64,000 bases of DNA from assembly GCA_013816805.1 (NCBI GenBank), contig JACDDS010000006.1, positions 62,001 to 126,000 on the forward strand, read 5' to 3'. The notes under the pieces are model-generated. The model did not search any database. It had not been told where the DNA came from and saw only the letters and a program-made list of their open reading frames with translations. The stretch is from Chitinophagales bacterium. Lineage in GTDB: Bacteria > Bacteroidota > Bacteroidia > Chitinophagales > UBA10324. Shown here piece by piece: positions 1 through 9,570 of this stretch; the stretch's first letter is position 1; every line of letters begins with the position of its first letter. A program made the position numbers and the translations under genes.

Positions 1-1
1 T

Positions 2-130
2 GGCTTAAAAGAGGCGAAAGATTTGGTAGATGGTGCTCCTAAGCCCGTTAAAGAAGGTGTATCAAAAGAGGAAGCAGAATCAATCAAAACCAAGCTTACT
101 GAAGCTGGAGCTGAAGTTGAAGTCAAATAA
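2..130 (+). CDS. rplL: 50S ribosomal protein L7/L12, C-terminal end (partial)
   Basis: The window opens inside a reading frame of 42 codons ending in TAA at 128-130. Its protein matches the C-terminal half of L7/L12: the segment [19 protein letters not shown], followed by an alanine- and glutamate-rich helix and the ending GAEVEVK, is the conserved domain that contacts elongation factors on the ribosomal stalk. The 5' part lies outside the window. The gene is directly upstream of rpoB in the same orientation, as in the usual rplJ-rplL-rpoB order. Identification is by recognition of the C-terminal motif and the context. Confidence 0.95.
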   Translation, partial: GLKEAKDLVDGAPKPVKEGVSKEEAESIKTKLTEAGAEVEVK

Positions 131-154
131 ACTATTATTTCGATTTTAGATTCG

Positions 155-185
155 GTGCTATTCTTTAAGTAGCACTCAACTCCTT
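155..185 (+). terminator. Possible attenuator hairpin between rplL and rpoB
   Basis: A perfect 6-bp stem (GTGCTA at 155-160, TAGCAC at 170-175, 9-base loop) is followed after a few bases by a T run (TCCTTTTTT, about 180-187). In many bacteria a leaky terminator here lowers rpoB transcription relative to the ribosomal protein genes. The stem is short, so this is a suggestion only. Confidence 0.35.
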
Positions 186-209
186 TTTTAACAAGGCTCA
201 AATTAACAA

Positions 210-3200
210 ATGGCATCAAAAACCAGCGAAAGAGTAAATTTTAGCAAAACACCCATCAAGCTTGAATACCCGGATCTTCTTGGGATTCAACTTCAATCTT
301 TTAAAGATTTTTTTCAACTTGAAACCACCCCGGAAAACAGAAAAAACGAAGGACTTTATCGTGTATTCACTGAAAATTTTCCCATCAGTGATGCTCGGAA
401 TATTTTTGTTTTGGAATTTCTGGATTACTTTGTAGATCCTCCCCGATATACGATCGAGGAGTGTATTGAGCGTGGTTTGACGCATAGCGTTCCCTTAAAG
501 GCTAAGTTGCGCTTATCCTGTAACGATCCTGAGCATATTGATTTTCAAACAATAGTGCAGGATGTATTCCTTGGAAATATTCCTTATATGACGCCAAAAG
601 GCACCTTTTTAATAAATGGTGCTGAACGGGTGGTCGTTTCTCAATTGCACAGAAGCCCGGGAGTATTTTTCGGGCAATCGCTGCATCCGAACGGAACAAA
701 AATTTATTCGGCTCGTGTAATCCCTTTTAAGGGTGCGTGGATGGAGTTTGCGACTGACATCAATAATGTGATGTACGCTTATATTGACCGTAAGAAAAAA
801 TTTCCGGTTACTACCCTGCTTCGCGCCATTGGATGGGATACAGATAAAGATATTCTGGAACTATTCGAATTATCAGACGAAATTCCTGCTACCAGAGACT
901 CTTTGAAAAAAGCAGTTGGCAGAAAGCTTGCTGCCCGTGTTTTAAGGAGCTGGAATGAGGATTTTGTGGATGAAGATACCGGAGAAGTGGTAACTATTAC
1001 AAGGAACGAAGTGGTACTGGAACGGGATACCTTGTTAACAGAAAAAAACCTTGAAGAAATTCTGGAGACGGGTGTCGATACGGTTATTCTTCAAAAAGAT
1101 TCAGTAGCCGCCGATTATTCTATTATCTATAATACCCTTCAAAAAGATACATCTAACTCGGAGCTTGAGGCCGTTCAATATATCTACAGGCAATTAAGGG
1201 GCGCAGATGCTCCGGATGATGAAACGGCACGTGGAATTATTGAAAAATTGTTCTTTTCTGATAAGCGCTATGATCTTGGCGAAGTAGGGCGCTATAAGAT
1301 AAATCAAAAATTAAAGCAGGATTATGAGCTGGATAAGAAAGTTCTTACCAAAGAAGATATTATCCGCATTGTAAAATATCTTGTTCAGTTAGTGAATGAA
1401 AAGGCTGAAGTAGATGATATTGATCACCTCAGTAATCGTCGTGTTAGAACGGTAGGTGAGCAATTATATGCACAATTCGGAGTAGGCCTAGCCCGTATGG
1501 CGCGTACCATTAGAGAGCGAATGAATGTTAGGGATAATGAAGTATTTACTCCTATTGATTTAATTAACGCCCGCACCCTTTCATCAGTAATTAATTCTTT
1601 TTTTGGCACTTCCCAGTTATCTCAGTTCCTCGATCAAACAAATCCATTAGCTGAGATTACACACAAGAGGAGAATTTCTGCTCTTGGCCCCGGAGGTTTA
1701 TCCAGGGAACGCGCTGGGTTTGAAGTGCGTGATGTCCACTATTCACATTATGGTCGCTTGTGTACTATTGAAACTCCTGAAGGTCCTAACATTGGTCTTA
1801 TTTCAACACTTTGTGTACATGCAAAGATCAATCCCATGGGTTTCATTGAAACACCCTATCTGAAGGTTACAGAAGGAAAGGTGGAGATGAAGAAAAAAGC
1901 CATTTATCTTTCTGCTGATGAAGAGGATGACCGGATTATTGCCCAGGCTAATGTTCCCATTAATGAAAAAGGAGAGTTCACTATAGATCGTATCAAAAGC
2001 CGGTGGCATGGAGATTTTCCAATCGTAGAGCCTGATAAGGTTCAGTTTATGGATGTTGCTCCAAACCAAATTGTAGGAGTTTCAGCCTCTCTGATTCCAT
2101 TTTTGGAACATGACGATGCAAACCGTGCCCTTATGGGATCGAATATGCAACGTCAGTCGGTGCCACTTTTAAAACCCCAGTCTCCAATTGTAGGCACCGG
2201 ATTAGAAGCAAAGTCGGCAGTAGATTCCAGAATGCTTTTGAATGCTGAAGGAAATGGAGTAGTCTTTTATGTAGACGCAGATGAAATAGTGGTAGATTAT
2301 GAACGCAGCGAGGAAGATGAATTAATAAGCTTCGAAAGCAACCGTGTAGTATACAAGCTTACTAAATTTAAGAAGACAAATCAAAGTACCTGTATCAACC
2401 TTAAACCCATTGTGAAAAAGGGTGATAAGGTAAAGCCGGGTCAAATTCTTTGTGAAGGATATGGTACTGAAAATGGAGAGCTCGCCTTAGGCCAAAACCT
2501 TAGGGTTGCATTTATGCCTTGGAAGGGATATAATTTTGAAGATGCCATAGTGCTAAGCGAAAGAATTGTTCGTGAAGATATTTTCACTTCTATTCATATT
2601 GAAGAATATGAGCTGGAGGTGCGTGATACAAAACTTGGTGAAGAAGAATTAACCCCTGATATACCTAATGTGAGTGAAGAAGCCACACGCAATCTGGATG
2701 ACTTCGGAATTATACGTGTGGGGGCACATGTGCAGGAAGGCGATATCCTCATTGGTAAAATAACTCCAAAAGGAGAAAGCGATCCTACACCCGAAGAAAA
2801 GTTACTGCGCGCCATTTTTGGTGACAAGGCAGGAGATGTAAAGGATGCATCTCTTAAAGCACCTCCTTCCACTGAAGGTGTTATTATCGATAAGAAACTA
2901 TTTTCCCGCGCTAAAAAGGATAAAACTTCAAAAGTAAAGGAGAAGGTTTCATTGGAGAAGCTCGAGAAGGAACATACAAAAGAGACTTCTGAAATCAAAG
3001 AAGTGCTCCTTGAAAAACTAATGAAGCTTTTAAAAGATAAAACCTCCAAAGGCGTCATTAATGTTTATAAAGAAATAGTAATTGCAAAGGGTACCAAGTT
3101 TTCAGCTAAAATGTTAAACGACATTAAGTATGCTGAAGTGGATCCCGGAAATTGGACAAATGATGAACATACGAATGAGTTAATTAAAGTTCTTCTTCAT

Positions 3201-4013
3201 AACTTTACCATTAAACACAATGAAGAAGTAGGGCGTTATAAGCGTGAGAAATTTAATATCAGTATTGGTGATGAATTGCCATCCGGTGTTTTAAAGCTTG
3301 CAAAAGTATATCTCGCCAAAAAGAGAAAGCTGAAAGTTGGAGACAAGCTTGCCGGACGCCACGGAAATAAGGGGATTGTAGCAAAAATTGTCAGGGATGA
3401 AGACATGCCTTTCCTTTTGGATGGCACACCTGTAGACATCGTTCTTAATCCTCTGGGTGTACCATCACGTATGAACCTGGGTCAGATTTATGAAACGGTT
3501 TTGGGATGGGCTGGTATGAAACTGGGATTAAAATTTTCGACACCTATTTTCGACGGAGCTACCATTGAAGAAATTGAAGCTTATATTAAGAAGGCTGAAC
3601 TTCCTGCACTTGGCAAAACTTATCTGTATGATGGTGAAACAGGCGATCGCTTTCATCAACCGGCAACAGTTGGTGTTATATATATGCTGAAGCTTTCGCA
3701 CATGGTGGATGATAAGATGCATGCACGTTCTATAGGACCGTATTCTCTTATCACGCAACAGCCGCTTGGAGGTAAGGCACAGTTTGGTGGCCAGCGCTTT
3801 GGTGAAATGGAAGTTTGGGCACTTGAAGCTTACGGTGCATCCAATATTTTACAGGAATTGCTGACCATAAAATCAGATGACATTATAGGAAGGGCAAAAG
3901 CTTATGAGGCAATAGTGAAAGGAGAGAACCTGCCCAAGCCCAATGTGCCTGAATCATTTAATGTACTGGTGCATGAACTGAGAGGATTGGCGCTTGATTT
4001 AAAGTTTGATTAA
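210..4013 (+). CDS. rpoB: DNA-directed RNA polymerase subunit beta
   Basis: This is the beta subunit of RNA polymerase, 1267 residues, a full-length size for Bacteroidota. The rifampicin-binding region ([20 protein letters not shown], about residues 463-482) is intact and of sensitive type. The active-site region GRHGNKG lies near 1050 and the C-terminal segment [20 protein letters not shown] near 1180. A lysine/glutamate-rich insertion at about 900-985 is of the kind found in this phylum. The start ATG has no Shine-Dalgarno sequence. rplL is 79 bases upstream. The next gene downstream is not rpoC but a DUF3467 gene, with a terminator in between. I see no frameshift and no fusion to beta-prime. 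Confidence 0.98.
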   Translation: MASKTSERVNFSKTPIKLEYPDLLGIQLQSFKDFFQLETTPENRKNEGLYRVFTENFPISDARNIFVLEFLDYFVDPPRYTIEECIERGLTHSVPLKAKLRLSCNDPEHIDFQTIVQDVFLGNIPYMTPKGTFLINGAERVVVSQLHRSPGVFFGQSLHPNGTKIYSARVIPFKGAWMEFATDINNVMYAYIDRKKKFPVTTLLRAIGWDTDKDILELFELSDEIPATRDSLKKAVGRKLAARVLRSWNEDFVDEDTGEVVTITRNEVVLERDTLLTEKNLEEILETGVDTVILQKDSVAADYSIIYNTLQKDTSNSELEAVQYIYRQLRGADAPDDETARGIIEKLFFSDKRYDLGEVGRYKINQKLKQDYELDKKVLTKEDIIRIVKYLVQLVNEKAEVDDIDHLSNRRVRTVGEQLYAQFGVGLARMARTIRERMNVRDNEVFTPIDLINARTLSSVINSFFGTSQLSQFLDQTNPLAEITHKRRISALGPGGLSRERAGFEVRDVHYSHYGRLCTIETPEGPNIGLISTLCVHAKINPMGFIETPYLKVTEGKVEMKKKAIYLSADEEDDRIIAQANVPINEKGEFTIDRIKSRWHGDFPIVEPDKVQFMDVAPNQIVGVSASLIPFLEHDDANRALMGSNMQRQSVPLLKPQSPIVGTGLEAKSAVDSRMLLNAEGNGVVFYVDADEIVVDYERSEEDELISFESNRVVYKLTKFKKTNQSTCINLKPIVKKGDKVKPGQILCEGYGTENGELALGQNLRVAFMPWKGYNFEDAIVLSERIVREDIFTSIHIEEYELEVRDTKLGEEELTPDIPNVSEEATRNLDDFGIIRVGAHVQEGDILIGKITPKGESDPTPEEKLLRAIFGDKAGDVKDASLKAPPSTEGVIIDKKLFSRAKKDKTSKVKEKVSLEKLEKEHTKETSEIKEVLLEKLMKLLKDKTSKGVINVYKEIVIAKGTKFSAKMLNDIKYAEVDPGNWTNDEHTNELIKVLLHNFTIKHNEEVGRYKREKFNISIGDELPSGVLKLAKVYLAKKRKLKVGDKLAGRHGNKGIVAKIVRDEDMPFLLDGTPVDIVLNPLGVPSRMNLGQIYETVLGWAGMKLGLKFSTPIFDGATIEEIEAYIKKAELPALGKTYLYDGETGDRFHQPATVGVIYMLKLSHMVDDKMHARSIGPYSLITQQPLGGKAQFGGQRFGEMEVWALEAYGASNILQELLTIKSDDIIGRAKAYEAIVKGENLPKPNVPESFNVLVHELRGLALDLKFD

Positions 4014-4052
4014 CATCAATTCTGGTGTGAAATCACACAAAAGCTTAAAACA

Positions 4053-4078
4053 AAAGCCACCTCATACGGGGTGGCTTT
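4053..4078 (+). terminator. Rho-independent-like terminator after rpoB
   Basis: A perfect 9-bp stem (AAAGCCACC at 4053-4061, GGTGGCTTT at 4070-4078, 8-base loop) is followed by T-rich DNA. A weaker hairpin (GTGTG, loop AAAT, CACAC) lies just before it at about 4025-4038. Together they end transcription about 40-65 bases after rpoB, in the space where rpoC would normally begin. Confidence 0.7.
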
Positions 4079-4108
4079 ACATTTACTTTTATAGGTTAAA
4101 TTAAAACC

Positions 4109-4429
4109 ATGGAACCTAAAGATAAACCGCAACCACAGAACCAGATTAATATTGAATTGACCGATGATATAGCAGATGGAACCTATTCCAATCTCGCCAT
4201 CATTACGCACTCTAACCAGGAGTTTGTTCTTGATTTTATTAAAGTAATGCCAGGTGTTCCAAAAGCAAAAGTGAAATCGCGAATTATTCTTACCCCACAG
4301 CATGCAAAGCGTTTTTTAAAGGCATTGGCTGATAATATCCATAAGTTTGAACAGATGTATGGGGAAATACAGGAAGTGGAGGATATTAAAATACCGATGA
4401 GCTTTGGAGGTCCTACTGCTCAGGCATAG
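4109..4429 (+). CDS. DUF3467 family protein
   Basis: This is a 106-residue soluble protein of the DUF3467 family. The recognisable core is NIELTDDIADGTYSNLAIITHS, then EFVLDFIKVMPGVPKAKVKSR and ILTPQHAKRFLKALADNI. The family is small and functionally uncharacterised. As I recall, in Bacteroidota it normally sits just downstream of rpoC, which suggests a role connected to transcription. Here it follows rpoB directly after a 95-base gap with a terminator, so the gene is in its usual neighbourhood but rpoC is missing. It has no signal peptide or membrane segment. Confidence 0.85.
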   Translation: MEPKDKPQPQNQINIELTDDIADGTYSNLAIITHSNQEFVLDFIKVMPGVPKAKVKSRIILTPQHAKRFLKALADNIHKFEQMYGEIQEVEDIKIPMSFGGPTAQA

Positions 4430-4450
4430 GATATTTTGCTTTATTGACTG

Positions 4451-5077
4451 TTAAGATTTGTAATTCATTACATCTAAATGTTTGGAGCAAAAAGTATATT
4501 CTCTGCTGATGTTTGAGCAAATAATAATTAAACGGTTTTCCATATAATTTTTCATCAAATCAAGGTACCATTCAACTCCGGCTTGATCAAGGTTTGTGGT
4601 AGGTTCATCAAGCAATACAACCGGAACATCTGCCAAAACAGCCAAAGCAAGTTTCAGTCGCTGTTTCATTCCGGATGAAAAGTTTCTAATCGGTTTTTCC
4701 TGGTTTTTTAAATCTGCTATCCTGATAAATTCCGGTGCAGTTAAATGGTTTTTAAATTTTTTGAAATTTTGCTGGAAGTCAATCATTTCGTTAAGGGTTA
4801 ATTCTTCTACCAATTCCAGGTAAGGTGTTGAAATGCTTAAATGCTTGAATATATTTTCAGGAAGAATTTTTTTTTCACCACTAAAAAAATCTATCGTTCC
4901 TGAGGAGGGGCTTAAAGAATAGGAAATTAATTGAAGTAAAGTGGATTTGCCGCTTCCGTTAGGACCTAGGATGGCATAGGCATTTCCTGATTCAAAAGTA
5001 TAATTGATGTTTTTCAGGATCCATTCAAAATTGAATCGCTTACCAGCGTTATTAATTTTGATCGTCATCGCGGCCAT
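4451..5077 (-). CDS. ABC transporter ATP-binding protein
   Basis: This 208-residue ABC ATPase has a Walker A motif (GPNGSGKST, about residues 38-46), a signature (FSSGMKQR) and a Walker B (VVLLDEPTTNLD). It is short for the family, with no extra domain and no permease next to it. It overlaps the 3' end of lpxA by 26 bases, or by 17 if the second Met is used (MTIKINN, start 5068), so the two are surely co-transcribed. The place at the end of the lipid A operon suggests a job in envelope lipid transport, but that is inference. The signature is closer to the CcmA-like drug/heme exporter group than to LptB. Confidence 0.85.
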   Translation of the reverse strand: MAAMTIKINNAGKRFNFEWILKNINYTFESGNAYAILGPNGSGKSTLLQLISYSLSPSSGTIDFFSGEKKILPENIFKHLSISTPYLELVEELTLNEMIDFQQNFKKFKNHLTAPEFIRIADLKNQEKPIRNFSSGMKQRLKLALAVLADVPVVLLDEPTTNLDQAGVEWYLDLMKNYMENRLIIICSNISREYTFCSKHLDVMNYKS

Positions 5078-5852
5078 TCGAATATCCTTTCATAATGCCT
5101 CGCTCAGATGTACGAATAAATTTCAGTATGGCATCGCGTTCCGGAGAAGATTCCATCTCTGATTCAACCAGGGTAAGTGCAATGGACGTATTGTGGTGCT
5201 CCACAAAAATAATTTTATAGATATCGTGAATACGGTTGATGGTATCTTCATCAAAGCCGCGGCGGCGTAACCCAATAGCATTTATCCCAGCGTAGGATAA
5301 TGGTTTCCTCGCAGCTTTCACGAATGGCGGAACATCCTTACCCACAAGCGAACCTCCCGAAATAAAGGAATGTTGACCAATTTTTACAAACTGATGAACA
5401 GCTGAGACACCACCCAAAACTGCCCAATCTTCTATAATAATGTGACCTGCCAGTGCAGCATTATTTGCAATTACGCAATTATTACCGATGTAACAGTCGT
5501 GAGCCACATGAGCATATGCCATCAGGAGGCAATTACTGCCTACCGCAGTTTTCCCACTGGCCATGGTACCTTTATTTACCGTTACACATTCACGGATAGT
5601 AGTGTTGTCTCCTATTTCTGCGAATGTGATCTCTCCCTTATATTTAAGGTCTTGCGGTTCGGCGGAAATAACTGCGCAGGGATAAATTTTACAATTTTTA
5701 CCGATTCGGGCGCCATTCATAATAGTTACATTAGGGCCAATCCAGGTGCCATCACCTATTTCAACATCTTCGTAAACCGTGACGAATGGACTGAAAATAA
5801 CATTTTTGCCAATTTTGGCTTTAGGATCAATGCTGGAAAGATTCAGTGACAT
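5052..5852 (-). CDS. lpxA: UDP-N-acetylglucosamine acyltransferase
   Basis: LpxA transfers a 3-hydroxyacyl chain from acyl carrier protein to the 3-OH of UDP-GlcNAc, the first step of lipid A synthesis, in the cytoplasm. The 266-residue protein has an N-terminal left-handed beta helix of isoleucine-rich hexapeptide repeats (residues 10-185) and a helical C-terminus. AHVAHDC at 114-120 holds the expected catalytic histidine (H118). The segment ISAEPQDLKYKGE, typical of LpxA, is present. It lies 61 bases downstream of lpxC-fabZ in the same direction, and the ABC ATPase gene overlaps its end. Confidence 0.96.
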   Translation of the reverse strand: MSLNLSSIDPKAKIGKNVIFSPFVTVYEDVEIGDGTWIGPNVTIMNGARIGKNCKIYPCAVISAEPQDLKYKGEITFAEIGDNTTIRECVTVNKGTMASGKTAVGSNCLLMAYAHVAHDCYIGNNCVIANNAALAGHIIIEDWAVLGGVSAVHQFVKIGQHSFISGGSLVGKDVPPFVKAARKPLSYAGINAIGLRRRGFDEDTINRIHDIYKIIFVEHHNTSIALTLVESEMESSPERDAILKFIRTSERGIMKGYSNGRDDDQN

Positions 5853-5913
5853 ATCGTCTTTAAGAGGCGCGCTTTAGTTAATAGTTTTTCAAAAAAATTG
5901 CAAATGTCAAAGT

Positions 5914-7314
5914 TTAACCTTGTTCTTTTCGCATGATTTTAGCCATAAGATCTGCTTCTGTTACCGCCTTATTGCCTACGTATACAGTGCCATGCATTTC
6001 GCATAAACCTCTGCGTATGGGGCTCAGTAATTCTAATTTTAAAATCATAGTGTCGCCTGGGACTACCTTATTCTTAAAGCGTGCTTTATCTATTTTTAAA
6101 AAATAGGTATCCCAGTTTTCGGGGTCATCCACTGTATTAAGCACCAATATCCCCCCGGTTTGAGCCATTGCTTCTATCTGCAAAACCCCCGGCATCACAG
6201 GGTTTCCAGGAAAATGACCCTGAAAAAAGCTTTCATTGAATGTTACATTTTTAATTCCTACTACATGCCGGTCGCTTAGTTCTATAATTTTATCTACCAG
6301 CAGGAACGGATATTTATGAGGCAATGACCGCTCAATTTTCCGCGTATCGTAAATAGGCGGTTGATTGGGATCATATATAGGGATGTCTTTCATGGCTTTT
6401 GACTCCTTAATGGCATTCTTAATTTTTTTTGCGAAAGCAATGTTTGTTGAATGTCCTGGTTTTGAAGCAATAATTTTTGCATGTATCGGTGTTCCAATAA
6501 GCGCCAGATCACCTATCACATCAAGTAGCTTATGGCGTGCAGGTTCATTAGTATAGCGAAGCGCTACATTATTTAAATAACCTTCTTCGACCTCAATGTC
6601 ATTTCTGTTGAATAGTGTGGCAAGTTTTTTAAGTTTTTCTTCCGCTACCACATGATCCACAATAACAAGTGCATTATTGAGTGATCCTCCACGAATAAGA
6701 TTGTGCTCTACCAGGTCTTCTATTTCATGAAGGAAACAAAATGTCCGGGCTTCTGCTATTTCATTTTGAAATTTACTAATATGGTCGACCTCTGCATGCT
6801 GCGGCCCCAGAACAGATGAATTATAATCAATCATAACGGTAAGCTGGTAATCATCTGAGGGAATGGCCACCATTTCAGCATTCTTCTGCTCATCCCTAAA
6901 GACTATATTTTTAGTCAGCTTGAAATATTCTTTTTTGAAGTCAGTTTGTTCCTGGACGCCTGCATCTAATATGGCATCTACAAACATACGGGAGCTGCCG
7001 TCCATAATCGGGACTTCTGATCCGTCTAACTCAATGAATACATTATCAATTTCAGTACCTACAAGGGCAGCTAATAAATGCTCTACCGTGTTTACCTTGG
7101 CACCGTTATGCGCTATAGTGGTACCCCGCGATACATCTACCACGTTATCTACATCTGCCTTTATGCTGGGCATACCTTCCAAATCAACTCTTCTGAAAAT
7201 ATAACCATTGTTGCCAGGGGCTGGTTTAATGGTCATATTCACACTTTCGCCTGTGTGAATACCAACCCCTGAAAGGGTAAATGAATTTCTTAAAGTTTGC
7301 TGATAGGCAGCCAT
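5914..7314 (-). CDS. lpxC-fabZ: Bifunctional UDP-3-O-acyl-GlcNAc deacetylase / 3-hydroxyacyl-ACP dehydratase
   Basis: This 466-residue protein is a fusion of two enzymes, which is usual in Bacteroidota. Residues 1 to about 310 are LpxC, the zinc-dependent deacetylase that commits the cell to lipid A: the start GVGIHTGE, the zinc-binding TVEHLLAAL (H79) and PIMDGSS are all present. Residues from about 325 are FabZ, with LPHKYPFLLVDKI, the catalytic histidine in GHFPGNPVMPGV (about 367) and the glutamate in QIEAMAQ. FabZ dehydrates 3-hydroxyacyl-ACP for chain elongation, and LpxA/LpxD use 3-hydroxyacyl-ACP, so the fusion joins two competing fates of one pool. It lies between lpxD and lpxA. Confidence 0.97.
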   Translation of the reverse strand: MAAYQQTLRNSFTLSGVGIHTGESVNMTIKPAPGNNGYIFRRVDLEGMPSIKADVDNVVDVSRGTTIAHNGAKVNTVEHLLAALVGTEIDNVFIELDGSEVPIMDGSSRMFVDAILDAGVQEQTDFKKEYFKLTKNIVFRDEQKNAEMVAIPSDDYQLTVMIDYNSSVLGPQHAEVDHISKFQNEIAEARTFCFLHEIEDLVEHNLIRGGSLNNALVIVDHVVAEEKLKKLATLFNRNDIEVEEGYLNNVALRYTNEPARHKLLDVIGDLALIGTPIHAKIIASKPGHSTNIAFAKKIKNAIKESKAMKDIPIYDPNQPPIYDTRKIERSLPHKYPFLLVDKIIELSDRHVVGIKNVTFNESFFQGHFPGNPVMPGVLQIEAMAQTGGILVLNTVDDPENWDTYFLKIDKARFKNKVVPGDTMILKLELLSPIRRGLCEMHGTVYVGNKAVTEADLMAKIMRKEQG

Positions 7315-7477
7315 TATGTATTGGTTAATTTATTAATATCAAATAGATTTTTATCCTTGTCTCACATACACAATTGTTAAGCATGCATTTTTTTGGCTAA
7401 AGTATCCATAAGAGGTGAGGAAATGGAAATTTCAATAGTTCCGGATAAAATGTGACTATAAAAAATACTGTTGATAT

Positions 7478-8539
7478 CTAAAGATCATTAATAAGCATTG
7501 ACCTTTTTTCTTTTAAAGCCTCTATTTTTTTCTCTACTTCATTAAGACGTTTTGCCATATCAGGTAAGTTTCGGAATAAAGCCTGAGCACGCAGGGAACT
7601 GGTGTAATCAAAGGCCGGCGAACCTGTTACTGCCTTATTTTTCTCCTTAATTGTTTTGGAAACCCCGCTTTGAGCATTAATTCTTGCTCCATCTTCTATT
7701 TGAATGTGGCCCACAATTCCTGCCTGCCCCCCAATCATGCAATGTTTTCCAATCTTAGTGCTGCCTGAAATTCCGGTTTGCGCGGCAATTGCCGTATGTT
7801 CTCCCACTTCAACATTATGGGCAATCTGCACCAGGTTATCAATTTTAACTCCGGAACGAATAATGGTAGAGCCCATGGTAGCTCTGTCCACAGTTGTGTT
7901 AGCTCCAATTTCAACATTATCTTCTACCACAACATTGCCAAGTTGAGGGACTTTAATAAAAGTTCCATCGGGCTGAGGAACAAAACCAAAACCATCGCTG
8001 CCGATTACCGCGCCGGCGTGGATAATACAATCGCTTCCAATTAGTGAATTCTTATATATTTTAACTCCCGGAAATAGGATAGTACCCTGTGAAATATGGG
8101 ATTCTTCACCTATATAAGTTTGGGGAAAGACCTTTACATTCTTTTCAATTTTTACATTTTCCCCGATATAGCTGAAAGCCCCGATATAAACATTTTCACC
8201 TATAGAGGCAGAGGGATGAATAAAAACCGGATGTTCAATTCCGTTTAAACCTTTGTAGGGTGAATTGAAATTTTCAAGTACTCTTGTAAAGGCAAGAGAT
8301 GGATTATCCACCCGTATTAATGCAGGAACTATTTCACCGTCAAGAGCTGCATCTGAATGCACAATCAATGCCGACGCATGAGTAGTGTAAGCAAATGATG
8401 CATATTTAAGATTGGCTATAAAGCTAATGGCACCTTCTCCTGCTTCCTCAATTTTTGCAGGATGTGTAATAACGTTATTGCCATTGCCTTCTAGTTTGCC
8501 ATTGAGTAAAGAACACCATTCAAAGGCCGTCATTTGCAT
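7478..8539 (-). CDS. lpxD: UDP-3-O-(3-hydroxyacyl)glucosamine N-acyltransferase
   Basis: LpxD adds the second acyl chain to UDP-3-O-acylglucosamine in lipid A synthesis. The protein has 353 residues: an N-terminal uridine-binding domain (about 1-100), then a long left-handed beta helix of hexapeptide repeats with the motif [12 protein letters not shown] and the catalytic histidine in [10 protein letters not shown] (about residue 240), then a C-terminal helix. The start is the first Met of MQM (8539); the second (8533) is possible. A perfect -7 element ends 4 bases before the first ATG, favouring a leaderless transcript or the second ATG. 163 bases separate it from lpxC-fabZ. Confidence 0.95.
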   Translation of the reverse strand: MQMTAFEWCSLLNGKLEGNGNNVITHPAKIEEAGEGAISFIANLKYASFAYTTHASALIVHSDAALDGEIVPALIRVDNPSLAFTRVLENFNSPYKGLNGIEHPVFIHPSASIGENVYIGAFSYIGENVKIEKNVKVFPQTYIGEESHISQGTILFPGVKIYKNSLIGSDCIIHAGAVIGSDGFGFVPQPDGTFIKVPQLGNVVVEDNVEIGANTTVDRATMGSTIIRSGVKIDNLVQIAHNVEVGEHTAIAAQTGISGSTKIGKHCMIGGQAGIVGHIQIEDGARINAQSGVSKTIKEKNKAVTGSPAFDYTSSLRAQALFRNLPDMAKRLNEVEKKIEALKEKRSMLINDL

Positions 8540-8543
8540 GGAG

Positions 8544-8551
8544 CAAAAATA
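8544..8551 (-). promoter_or_regulatory. -7 promoter element of lpxD
   Basis: On the minus strand this reads TATTTTTG, a perfect TAnnTTTG. It ends 4 bases before the first ATG of lpxD. I found no clear TTG at the -33 position. Confidence 0.5.
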
Positions 8552-8668
8552 ACCTTTTTTAAAGAGCAGTTTTAAGAATTTCCCAAAGAATGTCTCAATG
8601 ATGGAAAATTATTTGCAGTTTTATAAAGTTATTTATCATAATTAATTCTCTCTCATTATAAATTTTTT

Positions 8669-9555
8669 ATGGTAAAAGCCTTGCTTTTTATCGGATGCGT
8701 AGTTTGCTTTTTACCAGCATACATTCCGCTAATGCACAATGCAGTCTTATGCCCATTATTTTTCCCAGAAGTCCTGTGCTTTGCCCGAATACCAACGATT
8801 CTCTCAAAACTCAACCTTATAATACTTATCAATGGTATCGCAACAATAGAGCAATTCCCGGAGCTACAAACCAATTTTATATAGTCAATCATGAAATGGA
8901 TGTAGGCAGTAAATTGAGAGTTGCTGTAATTGATAACGGCTGTACAAGAGTATCCAGAAATGAGCTTTGTGGACGGTTTCGCATTTGTTTCACCCTATGT
9001 AATTGTCCGGCGGTTTGGGAGCTTATGATCCATTCCTGATGCCCGCGTTTTACAGCCGGGTGATACACTTATCTTAACTTATTCCTTTCCTGAAAATGTC
9101 CAGTGGTACAACAATGGAATTCCAATTCCCGGAGCAAACAACCAAACTTATTATGTAACGAGTACGGCAATATGATGTTTGCGGTGCACCGGTGGAATGT
9201 CCTGATTATAGTTTGTATCTTGGACTTACCGTTAATGTAATTTTAAAATAATGATTTACAAGTCAATAATCTACCGTTTAATTTTTCATTGTCTTCAGGA
9301 AAAAGAAGCCAATCTAAGGAACAGTACAAATATCATTACCAATGCATCATATGATGTGTCGGGTGACTTGTTTTCTATAACATCCAGTGTAGACATTTCA
9401 GGTTGCCTGGTGAGGAATGTATTAGGTCAAACTGTTTTAGTGATAAGTGGTGGTAATGAGTTCTGAAAATTCCAGTAGCAACATTGAATAATGGCTTGTA
9501 TTACATTACCATTTTGGCGAAGGATGGCAAAGAACCAGGCAAATCTCTTATATAG
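8669..9555 (+). pseudogene. Broken gene for a type IX-secreted protein with Ig/PKD-like repeats
   Basis: The remains of a secreted protein can be read only by changing frame. A signal-peptide start (MVKALLFIGC) runs in one frame and the sequence continues in another (LLFTSIHSANAQCS). A first Ig/PKD-like repeat follows with the core TYQWYRNNRAIPGATNQFYI. A second repeat, back in the first frame after a stop, has the core VQWYNNGIPIPGANNQTYYV and runs via YDVCGAPVECPDYS to a TAA at about 9249. The end resembles the type IX C-terminal sorting domain (CLVRNVLGQTVLVISGG, an in-frame TGA at 9464-9466, then VATLNNGLYYITILAKDGK). At least three frame breaks and one nonsense codon mean it cannot make the original protein. 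It splits lpxD from the HD gene. Confidence 0.75.
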
Positions 9556-9570
9556 AAATTAATAGGGCGG

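Noticed and set aside
2594-3058. A 154-codon open frame on the minus strand within rpoB
   Set aside because: It lies wholly opposite the conserved beta subunit and its serine-rich protein is what an antisense reading of Glu/Lys-rich codons gives.
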